From Pseudarthrobacter sulfonivorans (GTDB lineage Bacteria > Actinomycetota > Actinomycetes > Actinomycetales > Micrococcaceae): a stretch of 64,000 nucleotides of DNA. A program made the position numbers and the translations under genes. The stretch spans positions 124,001 to 188,000 of the forward strand of contig NZ_JACXBW010000009.1 in NCBI RefSeq assembly GCF_014712225.1, read 5' to 3'. A model generated the notes under the pieces. That model saw only the letters and a list, made by a program, of their open reading frames with translations, did not search any database and was not told the origin of the DNA. Positions 17,249 to 27,420 of this stretch are shown piece by piece (within the stretch, counting starts at the first letter, position 1; the number at the start of each line of letters is the position of its first letter).

Positions 17249-18388
17249 TCAGGTCGGCGGGGCCAGAACCAGCACAAAATCAGGGTTTTGGTTGTTGCTG
17301 AGCAGCCAAAACCCGCCCTCGGGGGTCCGGATAACGTCCCGAATCCTGCCGTACTCGCCTGTGAAATAGGCCACAGGGGTGCCGGCGTCCTCGCCGCGGA
17401 GGGCAACGGTCCAGAGACGCTGGCCGCGCAGGGCTCCGAGGTAAGCCGTGGAGCCGGCAATCTCCAGGCCACTGGGTGAGGAATCCGCCGTCGAAGGCCA
17501 CACGGCTTTGGCATCCAGGTACTCTTTGCGGTGTGGCGCACCGGTTACCGCAGGCCACCCATAATTGCCGCCCGGCACGATGAGGTTGAGTTCGTCATCC
17601 ACGTCCGGACCGAATTCGCTGGCCCACAGCCGCGCCTCACTGTCCCAGGCCAGTCCCTGGACGTTGCGGTGCCCGAGGCTATAGACGGCGTTGCCGAAAG
17701 GGTTACCAGGGGCGGGTTGGCCGTCAGGGGTGATCCTTAGGATCTTTCCGCCCAGCGCGTTGGGGTCCTGCGGCTGCTCCCTGCGCTGGGAGTCACCCGT
17801 GCCGGCATAGAGGAAACCGTCCGGGCCAAACCGGATTCTGCCGCCGTTGTGGGTTGATGCTTTGGGGATGCCGGTGAAAAGCACTTGCGGGGCATTGAAA
17901 GTCAAGGACCCGCCGGGTGCTTCTGCCAGCTTGACCCTGGCGATGCGATTGTCCTGAGGCGATGTGTAGTACAGGTAGAGGTAGCTGTCGCTGGCAAAAT
18001 CGGGGGAGAGGGCGAGGCCAAGCAGGCCGCCTTCCCCTGCGGGGCTGACCCCGGGGATCTGGCCTATCGTGGTGGCGCGGCCGTCCTTTACGACCTTGAG
18101 AAGCGCAGATTCACGCTCGGAGATGATGGCCGTGCCGTTCGGCAGAAATACGGCTGCCCACGGGATGTTGAGCTGCAGGTCAAGGCGCTTCAGGATTTTT
18201 GGGGCGGCAGCCGGTACAGCGCCGCTGCCGGTCCCGCTGCCCGCCCCGGTGGGGGCGGCGCCCGTCTCCGGGATACTGCCTGTTGGGGCATCGTTTCCGC
18301 TCCCCGTGCACCCTGACAGAAACAACGCGAGGCACAGCGCCATGGCCCCGGCAGGGAGTCCGGCGGCCCGGACGGGCCGTGTAGACAT
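17249..18388 (-). CDS. PQQ-dependent sugar dehydrogenase-like lipoprotein (GSDH fold)
   Basis: 379 residues from the ATG at 18388; the frame continues upstream but only this start gives a clean signal peptide ending in lipobox LSGC, and it leaves 10 bases after the preceding gene. A Gly/Ala/Pro/Ser linker leads into a six-bladed propeller domain of the soluble glucose/aldose dehydrogenase family: AVFLPNGTAIISERE, GLLGLALSPDFASDSYLYLYYTS, HNGGRIRFGPDGFLYAGTGDS, and GNYGWP. It should be attached outside the membrane and oxidise an aldose or similar alcohol with pyrroloquinoline quinone. No PQQ synthesis genes are here, so the cofactor would need to be supplied. Confidence 0.87.
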   Translation of the reverse strand: MSTRPVRAAGLPAGAMALCLALFLSGCTGSGNDAPTGSIPETGAAPTGAGSGTGSGAVPAAAPKILKRLDLQLNIPWAAVFLPNGTAIISERESALLKVVKDGRATTIGQIPGVSPAGEGGLLGLALSPDFASDSYLYLYYTSPQDNRIARVKLAEAPGGSLTFNAPQVLFTGIPKASTHNGGRIRFGPDGFLYAGTGDSQRREQPQDPNALGGKILRITPDGQPAPGNPFGNAVYSLGHRNVQGLAWDSEARLWASEFGPDVDDELNLIVPGGNYGWPAVTGAPHRKEYLDAKAVWPSTADSSPSGLEIAGSTAYLGALRGQRLWTVALRGEDAGTPVAYFTGEYGRIRDVIRTPEGGFWLLSNNQNPDFVLVLAPPT

Positions 18389-18398
18389 CACGGTGTGG

Positions 18399-19577
18399 TC
18401 AGAGGCGGGTCCTCCGGGGAGCCCGGAATCCTGCGGCCTCCGCGTGGGCTGCCGACTCGAACCAGACTTCTGCCGTGGTTTGCTCATAGTCGGGGTGCCC
18501 CTCCTCGTAGTAGACCATCGCGCCGGCATCACCCTTGACCACATATTCGGCCGGGCCGCTGCCGTCAGGGCCCGGTGAGGCTGAGCCGGCACCGTAGGGG
18601 TGCTCCGCCGCGAGGTGGCCGGTCGGTTCAGGCGCAGCCCCGTGGCCGGCGGGCGACGCCGTTCGTGCCGCCGGCCCGTCATCTGTCCGGACCGATTCCT
18701 GGCCTGCTACTGCAGAGTCATCGCCCGGGAGGCCGTCCGACAGGTCGCCGGCGAGGTCGTCCGCCGCGGCTGTTTCGGCTCCAGGGAGCGTGGGGGCATG
18801 CGGGTCGGTGTACTCGGTGTGATGGACGTAGCGGGCACTCTCGGTTGCCTCGACCGGCCCCGGCGCTGGCGCCGATTCGGTCAGCGGTGTGGCTGCAGCG
18901 CCCGTGGCTGAAATGCCGCTGGCTGCAGCGCCGGCAAGCCCGTGGCCGGTCGAGTGGGCCGAGTGGGCCGCCCCGCCAGCTTCTGACCACTGCGTCTCCC
19001 ACTCGCCCTCCGCTTGCCGGGCCGTGGATCCCTCGCTGCTGGGGGCATCCCTGCGTGCCGCCGCCTCGTCCGGCGTGGTGGGCTCGGGGCCCGCCTGCGG
19101 TTCCCGCGCCGCCAGGGGTTCCTGACGCGCCAAGGGTTCCTGGGCACCGGGTTCCGCAGTAACTGCGGTTTCCGCAGGAAGTCCGGCCTTCCGGAGCTCC
19201 AGGGGCTCGGCCACCCGGAAATCCTGGGCGGCGGCTTCCTGTCCTGCTACTGCGTCCTTTTCGGTGACTGCATTCTTTTCGTCGACGGACTCCGGTGCGC
19301 CAACACCTTGCTGGTGTCCTGGAGCGGCAGTCCGCTCCAGGTCGTCGTCGGCCGTGGTCGGGGGAGTGGGTTCCGCTGCGCTGCCGAAACCTGCCGCACT
19401 GGGGAGCCCGGCAGTGCCGGCCGCTTCCGCTGAGGCTGCCGCGCTTCCGCCGGACAGGCCGCCGTCAGTCCGGCGGGCCGTCGCGCTGCGCTTATTCGTG
19501 GAGTTGCTTCGGTTTAGCCGCCACCACACAATGCCGACAATCAGCACGATCACAATGATCCAGAGGACAAAATCCAT
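18399..19577 (-). CDS. Membrane-anchored low-complexity protein with C-terminal sunset-like domain
   Basis: 392 residues from ATG 19577, which has AAAGG seven bases upstream. One N-terminal membrane helix (MDFVLWIIVIVLIVGIVWW) is followed by a short basic patch and about 290 residues dominated by Ala, Glu, Gly, Pro, Ser and Thr, predicted disordered. The last ~45 residues form a compact motif, YVVKGDAGAMVYYEEG, then EVWFESAAHAEAAGFR, matching what I know as the sunset domain at the end of ArfC-type actinobacterial proteins. The linker is probably cytoplasmic, given the positively charged residues after the helix. Function unknown; the gene lies 10 bases before the sugar dehydrogenase and may be co-transcribed. 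Confidence 0.75.
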   Translation of the reverse strand: MDFVLWIIVIVLIVGIVWWRLNRSNSTNKRSATARRTDGGLSGGSAAASAEAAGTAGLPSAAGFGSAAEPTPPTTADDDLERTAAPGHQQGVGAPESVDEKNAVTEKDAVAGQEAAAQDFRVAEPLELRKAGLPAETAVTAEPGAQEPLARQEPLAAREPQAGPEPTTPDEAAARRDAPSSEGSTARQAEGEWETQWSEAGGAAHSAHSTGHGLAGAAASGISATGAAATPLTESAPAPGPVEATESARYVHHTEYTDPHAPTLPGAETAAADDLAGDLSDGLPGDDSAVAGQESVRTDDGPAARTASPAGHGAAPEPTGHLAAEHPYGAGSASPGPDGSGPAEYVVKGDAGAMVYYEEGHPDYEQTTAEVWFESAAHAEAAGFRAPRRTRL

Positions 19578-19844
19578 AGCGGGGCCTTTCAGTCCGGATG
19601 GCATGGTTGCCGTTTCATGACGGTACGTCGGCGCGAACGGCACTGTCTAGGTCGCCGGCGGCGGGGCGGACGGTTCGACGCCGGGGTTGGGCTCGCGGGA
19701 TCACGTGGGGGTGCCCGCGCGGCGGCCGCCGTCCCCGTAAATTTGAGGCACGAGTCCACTTTCTGAACCAAATATTCCCGAAAGGGGCCAAAAGCGGCGC
19801 TGCCTGGTCGTCCTTATCAGCATCGGAGTCATAGACTTTGAGCC

Positions 19845-21566
19845 ATGAGCGCCGACGCCCCAGCAACGACCGAGAACAAGCCCGACATCAAGCCCCGCAG
19901 CCGGGTTGTTACCGACGGGATCCATGCCGCCCCTGCGCGTGGCATGTTCCGTGCCGTGGGCATGGGCGATGACGACTTCGCGAAGCCCCAGATCGGCGTC
20001 GCGAGTTCCTGGAACGAAATCACTCCCTGCAACCTGTCCCTGAACAGGCTGGCCCAGGGCGCCAAGGAAGGCGTCCACGCCGGCGGCGGTTTCCCCATGC
20101 AGTTCGGCACCATCTCCGTTTCGGACGGCATCTCGATGGGCCACGAAGGCATGCACTTCTCCCTGGTGTCCCGCGAAGTCATCGCGGACTCCGTGGAAAC
20201 CGTGATGCAGGCCGAGCGCATCGACGGCTCGGTGCTGCTGGCCGGCTGCGACAAGTCATTGCCGGGCATGCTGATGGCAGCAGCCCGCCTGGACCTGGCC
20301 AGCGTGTTCCTCTACGCCGGTTCCATCATGCCGGGCTGGGTCAAGCTGGAGGACGGTTCCGAAAAGGAAGTTACCCTCATTGACGCCTTCGAGGCTGTCG
20401 GCGCGTGCGCCGCAGGCAAGATGAGCATGGAAGACCTGACCCGTATTGAAAAGGCCATCTGCCCGGGCGAAGGCGCCTGCGGCGGCATGTACACGGCCAA
20501 CACCATGGCCTGCATCGGCGAGGCGCTGGGCATGTCACTGCCCGGTTCCGCGGCCCCGCCCTCGGCAGACCGCCGTCGTGATGAGTTCGCCCGCAAGTCC
20601 GGCGAGGCTGTGGTGAACCTGCTGCGCCTGGGCATCACGGCGCGCGACATCATGACCAAGAAAGCCTTCGAGAATGCCATCGCCGTGACCATGGCCTTCG
20701 GCGGCTCCACCAACGCCGTCCTGCACCTGCTTGCCATTGCCCGTGAGGCCGAGGTTGAGCTGACCCTCGACGACTTCAACCGCATCGGCGACAAGATCCC
20801 GCACCTGGGTGACCTCAAGCCCTTCGGACGCTACGTCATGACCGACGTCGACAGGATCGGCGGCGTGCCCGTTATCATGCGTGCACTGCTCGACGCGGGT
20901 CTGCTGCACGGTGACTGCCTCACAGTTACGGGCAAGACCGTTGCCGAAAACCTGGCCGCGATCAACCCGCCGGACCTGGACGGCAAGATCCTGCGCGCCC
21001 TGGACAACCCGATCCACAAGACCGGTGGCATCACCATCCTGCACGGCTCGATGGCCCCGGAAGGCGCCGTGGTCAAGAGTGCAGGCTTCGACGCCGACGT
21101 CTTCGAAGGCACTGCCCGCGTGTTCGAACGTGAGCAGGGCGCCCTGGACGCGCTGGACAACGGCAAGATCAAGGCCGGCGACGTCGTCGTCATCCGCTAC
21201 GAAGGCCCCAAGGGCGGCCCGGGCATGCGCGAAATGCTCGCCATCACCGGCGCCATCAAGGGCGCCGGTCTGGGCAAGGACGTCCTGCTCCTGACCGACG
21301 GCCGCTTCTCGGGCGGCACCACCGGCCTGTGCATCGGCCACGTCGCACCCGAAGCAGCCGACGGCGGCCCCATCGCCTTCGTCAAGGACGGCGACCGGAT
21401 CCGCGTGGACATCGCCGCCCGCAGCTTCGACCTCCTGGTCGACGAAGCCGAGCTCGAGTCCCGCAAGGTCGGTTGGGAGCCGCTGCCGGCCAGGTACACC
21501 AAGGGTGTGCTGGCCAAGTACGCCAAGCTCGTCCACAGCGCCTCTACCGGCGCGTACTGCGGGTGA
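19845..21566 (+). CDS. ilvD: Dihydroxy-acid dehydratase
   Basis: 573 residues. It dehydrates dihydroxy-isovalerate and dihydroxy-methylvalerate to the 2-oxo acids in valine and isoleucine synthesis. Iron-sulfur and active-site segments are visible: [28 protein letters not shown], and [18 protein letters not shown], plus [19 protein letters not shown] at the C-terminal end. No Shine-Dalgarno is seen; TAGACT at 19832-19837 could place the transcript start on or next to the ATG, a leaderless mRNA. The 267-base gap upstream contains no other gene I can support. A small hairpin (21584-21611) follows the stop. It is separated from ilvBNC by a palindromic repeat and the attenuator region. Confidence 0.97.
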   Translation: MSADAPATTENKPDIKPRSRVVTDGIHAAPARGMFRAVGMGDDDFAKPQIGVASSWNEITPCNLSLNRLAQGAKEGVHAGGGFPMQFGTISVSDGISMGHEGMHFSLVSREVIADSVETVMQAERIDGSVLLAGCDKSLPGMLMAAARLDLASVFLYAGSIMPGWVKLEDGSEKEVTLIDAFEAVGACAAGKMSMEDLTRIEKAICPGEGACGGMYTANTMACIGEALGMSLPGSAAPPSADRRRDEFARKSGEAVVNLLRLGITARDIMTKKAFENAIAVTMAFGGSTNAVLHLLAIAREAEVELTLDDFNRIGDKIPHLGDLKPFGRYVMTDVDRIGGVPVIMRALLDAGLLHGDCLTVTGKTVAENLAAINPPDLDGKILRALDNPIHKTGGITILHGSMAPEGAVVKSAGFDADVFEGTARVFEREQGALDALDNGKIKAGDVVVIRYEGPKGGPGMREMLAITGAIKGAGLGKDVLLLTDGRFSGGTTGLCIGHVAPEAADGGPIAFVKDGDRIRVDIAARSFDLLVDEAELESRKVGWEPLPARYTKGVLAKYAKLVHSASTGAYCG

Positions 21567-21617
21567 TACTCAATTACCCCAAGCCTCCGGCGGCGAAGCG
21601 ACTGCCGGAGGATCAAA

Positions 21618-21685
21618 CCCCAAGTAAGTAGCAGCAAGTGTCGTTATGAGCGCTCAAAACGACACTTACTGCTACTTAGTTGGGG
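21618..21685. repeat. 68-bp near-perfect intergenic palindrome
   Basis: The left arm beginning CCCCAAGTAAGTAGCAG (21618) and the right arm ending CTACTTAGTTGGGG (21685) match over 28 bases with two mismatches, and the centre TGAGCGCTCA is itself palindromic. As RNA it makes one long hairpin. It lies between ilvD and ilvBNC outside any gene and has the look of a dispersed REP-like element. Confidence 0.7.
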
Positions 21686-21741
21686 ACGGGGCCCAACTGG
21701 TGGACAATGGAGTCCATATGGTGAGATGAGCACTACCCTCG

Positions 21742-21771
21742 TTGACAGGCATCTCACCCAGAGGGAAAACT
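21742..21771 (+). promoter_or_regulatory. Candidate promoter of the ilvBNC leader transcript
   Basis: TTGACA at 21742-21747 is a perfect -35. The best -10 after an 18-base spacer is the weak AAAACT at 21766-21771. The expected start is then at or next to the leader-peptide ATG (21778). The -35 sits in the loop side of an inverted repeat GGTGAGATG/CATCTCACC (21720-21728, 21750-21758), which may be an operator. Confidence 0.45.
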
Positions 21772-21777
21772 GAACGC

Positions 21778-21849
21778 ATGATCGCATACGTTACTGTCGG
21801 CGCCGTTTTGGGTGTATCCGTCGTCCTTACCAAGCGCGTGGCAGCATAG
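21778..21849 (+). CDS. ilvBNC leader peptide (Val-rich attenuation peptide)
   Basis: A 23-codon frame starting MIAYVTVGAVLG and ending in Ala-Ala-stop. Seven residues are Val, two Leu and one Ile, so ten of 23 codons read branched-chain amino acids. GAGGG lies 12 bases upstream, and a possible promoter would start the transcript right at the ATG. The end of the frame carries GCGCGTG, which can pair with CACGCGC just before the terminator (21870-21876). Ribosome stalling on Val/Leu/Ile codons would decide between these structures, as in known ilvB leaders. No other function is proposed. Confidence 0.8.
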   Translation: MIAYVTVGAVLGVSVVLTKRVAA

Positions 21850-21876
21850 CCCGACTGGTAACGTACCGTCACGCGC

Positions 21877-21913
21877 AACCCCTCGAAGAGCCGCCAGGCT
21901 GAGGGGTTTTTTT
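21877..21913 (+). terminator. Attenuator upstream of ilvB
   Basis: AACCCCTC (21877-21884) pairs with GAGGGGTT (21901-21908), extended inside by AGCC/GGCT with a small bulge, and is followed by seven T residues then ATTTT. It lies 28 bases after the leader peptide stop and 49 bases before ilvB. The upstream GCGCGTG/CACGCGC pair (21834-21840, 21870-21876) abuts it and could act as pause or competing helix. Confidence 0.85.
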
Positions 21914-21961
21914 ATTTTCCGCAGTTCCAAGAGACACCAATGATCCACAAGGAAGAGTCCG

Positions 21962-23869
21962 ATGAGCAAAGGATCGCCGATCAGCCCCTCGCTGATGGCT
22001 ACCAAGTCCGCTGGAGCCCCCAAGGCTCCGGAACGTGCCGACCGAACGGCTGACCACGCCGCTGTCGTCACTGATCTTGCCGCTGTCTCTCCTGTCCTTG
22101 GGCCGAACAACGTTGTACCCCCAACGGTGATGACCGGCTCAGAAGCTATTGTCCGCTCGCTCGAAGAACTCGGCGTCGACGATATTTTTGGTTTGCCTGG
22201 TGGCGCGATCCTGCCTACCTATGACCCCTTGATGGCCTCCAGCATGAATCACGTCCTGGTCCGTCACGAACAGGGAGCCGGCCACGCCGCGCAAGGCTAC
22301 GCCATGGTTACCGGCCGGGTGGGCGTCTGTATCGCCACCTCCGGCCCCGGTGCCACCAACCTCGTTACCGCCATCATGGATGCCCACATGGACTCCGTGC
22401 CGCTGGTGGCCATCACCGGCCAGGTATCCAGCGGTGTGATCGGCACCGATGCATTCCAGGAAGCCGACATTGTTGGCATCACCATGCCGATCACCAAGCA
22501 CTCCTTCCTGGTGACGGACCCCAACGACATCCCGCATGTCATGGCTGAAGCTTTCCACCTCGCTTCCACGGGCCGTCCCGGTCCGGTGCTGGTGGACGTG
22601 GCCAAGGATGCCCAGCAGGGCCAGATGACGTTCTCCTGGCCGCCGAAGATCGACCTGCCCGGCTACCGGCCGGTGACGCGGGGCCACAACAAGCAGGTCC
22701 GCGAAGCGGCCAAGCTGATCGCTGCCGCCAGCAAGCCTGTCCTGTACGTGGGCGGCGGTGTGGTCAAAGCCCACGCCTCTGCGGAACTCCGGGAGCTGGC
22801 CGAACTGACCGGCGCCCCGGTTGTCACCACGCTCATGGCACGGGGCGTGTTCCCGGATTCCCACCCGCAGCACGTGGGCATGCCGGGCATGCACGGCACC
22901 GTTTCGGCTGTGACAGCGTTGCAGCAGTCTGACCTGCTCATCACCCTCGGCGCCCGCTTTGATGACCGGGTGACGGGAATCCTCAAGTCCTTCGCACCGA
23001 ACGCCAAGGTGATCCACGCGGACATTGATCCCGCCGAAATCTCCAAGAACCGAACCGCCGACGTGCCGATCGTGGGATCCGTCAAGGAAATCATCCCCGA
23101 GCTCACCGAGGCTGTCCGCTCGCAGTTCGAAGCGTCCGGCACCCCGGACCTCACCACGTGGTGGGCCTTCCTGAACAACCTGAAGGAAACCTACCCGCTG
23201 GGCTGGACCGAGCCGGAGGATGGGCTCACCGCCCCGCAGCGCGTGATCTCACGAATCGGCGCACTGACCGGTCCCGAAGGCATCTACGTCGCAGGCGTGG
23301 GCCAGCACCAGATGTGGGCCGCGCAGTTCATCAAGTACGAGCGTCCGCACGCCTGGCTGAACTCAGGCGGCGCCGGCACCATGGGCTATGCCGTCCCCGC
23401 GGCCATGGGTGCCAAGGTGGGGGAACCGGACCGTGTGGTCTGGGCCATCGACGGTGACGGCTGCTTCCAGATGACCAACCAGGAGCTGGCCACCTGCGCC
23501 ATCAACAAGATCCCCATCAAGGTTGCCATCATCAACAACTCTTCGCTGGGCATGGTCCGCCAGTGGCAGACACTGTTCTATGAGGGCCGCTACTCGAACA
23601 CCGACCTCAACACCGGCCACGAGACCGTCCGGATCCCGGACTTCGTCAAACTGGCCGACGCATACGGCTGCGCCTCGTTCCGCTGCGAACGGGACGAGGA
23701 CATCGATGCAACCATCCAGAAGGCCCTCGAAATCAATGACCGCCCCGTGGTCATCGACTTTGTGGTGAGCCCCGACTCCATGGTGTGGCCGATGGTGCCC
23801 GCCGGCGTGAGCAACGACCAGATCCAGGTTGCCCGCAACATGACCCCGGAATGGGAAGAGGAGGACTGA
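21962..23869 (+). CDS. ilvB: Acetolactate synthase large (catalytic) subunit
   Basis: 635 residues. It condenses pyruvate with pyruvate or 2-oxobutyrate using thiamine diphosphate, FAD and magnesium, the first shared step of valine, leucine and isoleucine synthesis. AAGGAAG lies just before the ATG. After a ~50-residue variable N-terminus, the cofactor-activating Glu is in [16 protein letters not shown], and the diphosphate-binding motif is [29 protein letters not shown]. The order ilvB-ilvN-ilvC is compact and downstream of the attenuator. The regulatory subunit gene follows after two bases. Confidence 0.97.
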   Translation: MSKGSPISPSLMATKSAGAPKAPERADRTADHAAVVTDLAAVSPVLGPNNVVPPTVMTGSEAIVRSLEELGVDDIFGLPGGAILPTYDPLMASSMNHVLVRHEQGAGHAAQGYAMVTGRVGVCIATSGPGATNLVTAIMDAHMDSVPLVAITGQVSSGVIGTDAFQEADIVGITMPITKHSFLVTDPNDIPHVMAEAFHLASTGRPGPVLVDVAKDAQQGQMTFSWPPKIDLPGYRPVTRGHNKQVREAAKLIAAASKPVLYVGGGVVKAHASAELRELAELTGAPVVTTLMARGVFPDSHPQHVGMPGMHGTVSAVTALQQSDLLITLGARFDDRVTGILKSFAPNAKVIHADIDPAEISKNRTADVPIVGSVKEIIPELTEAVRSQFEASGTPDLTTWWAFLNNLKETYPLGWTEPEDGLTAPQRVISRIGALTGPEGIYVAGVGQHQMWAAQFIKYERPHAWLNSGGAGTMGYAVPAAMGAKVGEPDRVVWAIDGDGCFQMTNQELATCAINKIPIKVAIINNSSLGMVRQWQTLFYEGRYSNTDLNTGHETVRIPDFVKLADAYGCASFRCERDEDIDATIQKALEINDRPVVIDFVVSPDSMVWPMVPAGVSNDQIQVARNMTPEWEEED

Positions 23870-23871
23870 AC

Positions 23872-25502
<1,631 letters not shown>

Positions 25503-25538
25503 GGCTGCTGTGCCGGCGCCCTCCCGGGTGCCGTAGTG

Positions 25539-25575
25539 AGGCCGGGTTCACTTAACAATGTGAGCCCGGCCTTTC
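25539..25575 (+). terminator. Terminator after ilvC
   Basis: AGGCCGGGTTCAC (25539-25551) pairs with GTGAGCCCGGCCT (25560-25572), one G-U pair, 8-base loop, then TTCT. It separates ilvBNC from serA. Confidence 0.75.
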
Positions 25576-25626
25576 TGTCCGCCTAGACTTGTTCCATCCC
25601 AAGGACTGCAACGCAGAGGATCAGAC

Positions 25627-27216
25627 GTGTCAAAACCCGTAGTACTGCTCGCCGAAGAACTTTCGCCCGCCACCGTTGAGGCCCTGGGCCCGGACTTCGA
25701 AATCCGCCAGACTGACGGCTCAGACCGCTCCCAGCTGCTTTCCGCGATCGTGGACGTGGACGCCATCCTGGTCCGTTCCGCCACGCAGGTGGATGCCGAA
25801 GCCATCGCCGCAGCCAAGAACCTCAAGGTGATCGCCCGTGCAGGCGTAGGCCTGGACAACGTGGACATCAAGGCCGCCACCCAGGCCGGTGTGATGGTGG
25901 TCAACGCCCCCACCTCGAACATTGTTTCCGCTGCGGAACTGACGGTGGGCCACATCCTGAGCCTTGCCCGCCACATCCCGCAGGCCAGCGCTGCCCTCAA
26001 GGAGGGCGAATGGAAGCGGTCCAAATACACCGGCATTGAACTTTACGAGAAGAAGATCGGCATCATCGGCCTGGGCCGCATCGGCGCCCTCGTGGCGGCC
26101 CGCCTGAAGGGTTTTGATACCAAGATCCTCGCCTACGATCCCTACATCACGTCCGCCCGCGCCGCGCAGCTGGGCGTGCAGCTGGTCACCCTGGACGAGC
26201 TGCTGGCGCAGTCCGACTTCATCACCATCCACATGCCCAAGACGCCGGAAACGGTGGGCATGCTGGGCGCCGAGGCGTTCAAGAAGATGAAGAAGACCGC
26301 CTACGTGATCAATGTCGCCCGCGGCGGCCTGGTGGATGAGGAAGCACTTCACGCTGCCCTGAAGGACGGCCAGATCGCCGGCGCCGGCGTGGACGTCTTC
26401 GTCAAGGAACCCAGCACCGACCTGCCGTTCTTCGAAATGGACAACGTGGTGGTCACACCCCATTTGGGTGCCTCCACCGACGAAGCCCAGGAGAAGGCCG
26501 GCGTCTCGGTCGCCAAGTCCGTGCGTTTGGCTCTGGCCGGCGAACTGGTGCCTGACGCCGTGAACGTGGCCGGCGGCGTCATCGCCCCGGACGTGCGGCC
26601 CGGCATCCCGCTGATCGAGAAGCTGGGCCGGATCTTCACCGCACTGACCCACGCGTCCCTGACCCAGTTCGATGTCGAGGTGGCGGGCGAAATCTCGTCC
26701 CTGGACGTCAAGGTCCTGGAACTTGCCGCCCTGAAGGGCATCTTCGCGGACATCGTGACCGAACAGGTGTCCTACGTCAACGCCCCCGTCATCGCCGAGC
26801 AGCGGGGCATCAACGTCCGGCTGATCACCACGCCGGACACGGAGTCCTACCGGAACGTCCTCACCCTGCGCGGAGCCCTCAGCGACGGTACGCAGATTTC
26901 CGTGGCAGGTACACTGACCGGCCCCAAGCAGGTCCAGAAACTGGTAGGCGTAAACGGCTACGACCTCGAAATCCCCATCAGCGAGCACCTCGTGGTGGTC
27001 TCCTACTCCGACCGCCCCGGTGTGATCGGAACCATCGGCCACATCCTGGGCATGAATAACATCAACATCGCCGGCATGCAGGTGGCCCGCCAGGCCGAGG
27101 GCGGCCAGGTTCTCGCCCTGCTGACCATCGACTCGTCCGTGCCGCAGCAGGTGCTTGACGCCATCAAGGCAGGCATCGGCGCCGAGATGGTCCGCGAAGT
27201 CGATCTCGAAGACTAA
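25627..27216 (+). CDS. serA: D-3-phosphoglycerate dehydrogenase (long form with ACT domain)
   Basis: 529 residues, GTG start after AGAGGA. It catalyses the first step of serine synthesis. The nucleotide-binding motif GLGRIGALVAARLKGF is near residue 150, and the catalytic region includes NVARGGLVDEEAL and TPHLGASTDEAQ with the active His. An intervening ASB domain (about residues 320-450) and a C-terminal ACT domain (VVVSYSDRPGVIGTIGHILGMNNINIAGM) give the mycobacterial-type allosteric enzyme. It is separately transcribed from ilvC. Identity is secure. Confidence 0.96.
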   Translation: MSKPVVLLAEELSPATVEALGPDFEIRQTDGSDRSQLLSAIVDVDAILVRSATQVDAEAIAAAKNLKVIARAGVGLDNVDIKAATQAGVMVVNAPTSNIVSAAELTVGHILSLARHIPQASAALKEGEWKRSKYTGIELYEKKIGIIGLGRIGALVAARLKGFDTKILAYDPYITSARAAQLGVQLVTLDELLAQSDFITIHMPKTPETVGMLGAEAFKKMKKTAYVINVARGGLVDEEALHAALKDGQIAGAGVDVFVKEPSTDLPFFEMDNVVVTPHLGASTDEAQEKAGVSVAKSVRLALAGELVPDAVNVAGGVIAPDVRPGIPLIEKLGRIFTALTHASLTQFDVEVAGEISSLDVKVLELAALKGIFADIVTEQVSYVNAPVIAEQRGINVRLITTPDTESYRNVLTLRGALSDGTQISVAGTLTGPKQVQKLVGVNGYDLEIPISEHLVVVSYSDRPGVIGTIGHILGMNNINIAGMQVARQAEGGQVLALLTIDSSVPQQVLDAIKAGIGAEMVREVDLED

Positions 27217-27270
27217 GGAAACGCCGTGCGGCACGGCCCGCTTGGGCGCGTCCGCATCCAGCCACGTATG

Positions 27271-27332
27271 ATTGGCCGGTCTGCTTAAAGTGGTTGGGTC
27301 CCGATCGGGACGCAGCCGGCAGGCCGGCCAAT
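27271..27332. promoter_or_regulatory. Nested inverted repeat between serA and the FtsX-type exporter
   Basis: ATTGGCCGG (27271-27279) and CCGGCCAAT (27324-27332) are perfect complements that enclose the 14-bp palindrome GTCCCGATCGGGAC (27298-27311). It may be a serA terminator, an operator for the exporter operon, or both. Confidence 0.4.
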
Positions 27333-27420
27333 ACCTTTCGCACACCAACGGGTTAATCGCCCATGTCCGTCTCCGGGCGGACTTATGTGTGCACACGCAA
27401 TCCAGGTTTCAGGGAGCTTA

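Noticed and set aside
25720..27396. 558-residue frame antisense to serA
   Set aside because: It mirrors the serA codon structure in high-GC DNA, has Gly/Asp/His/Val-rich nonsense composition and no start signals; serA is unambiguous.
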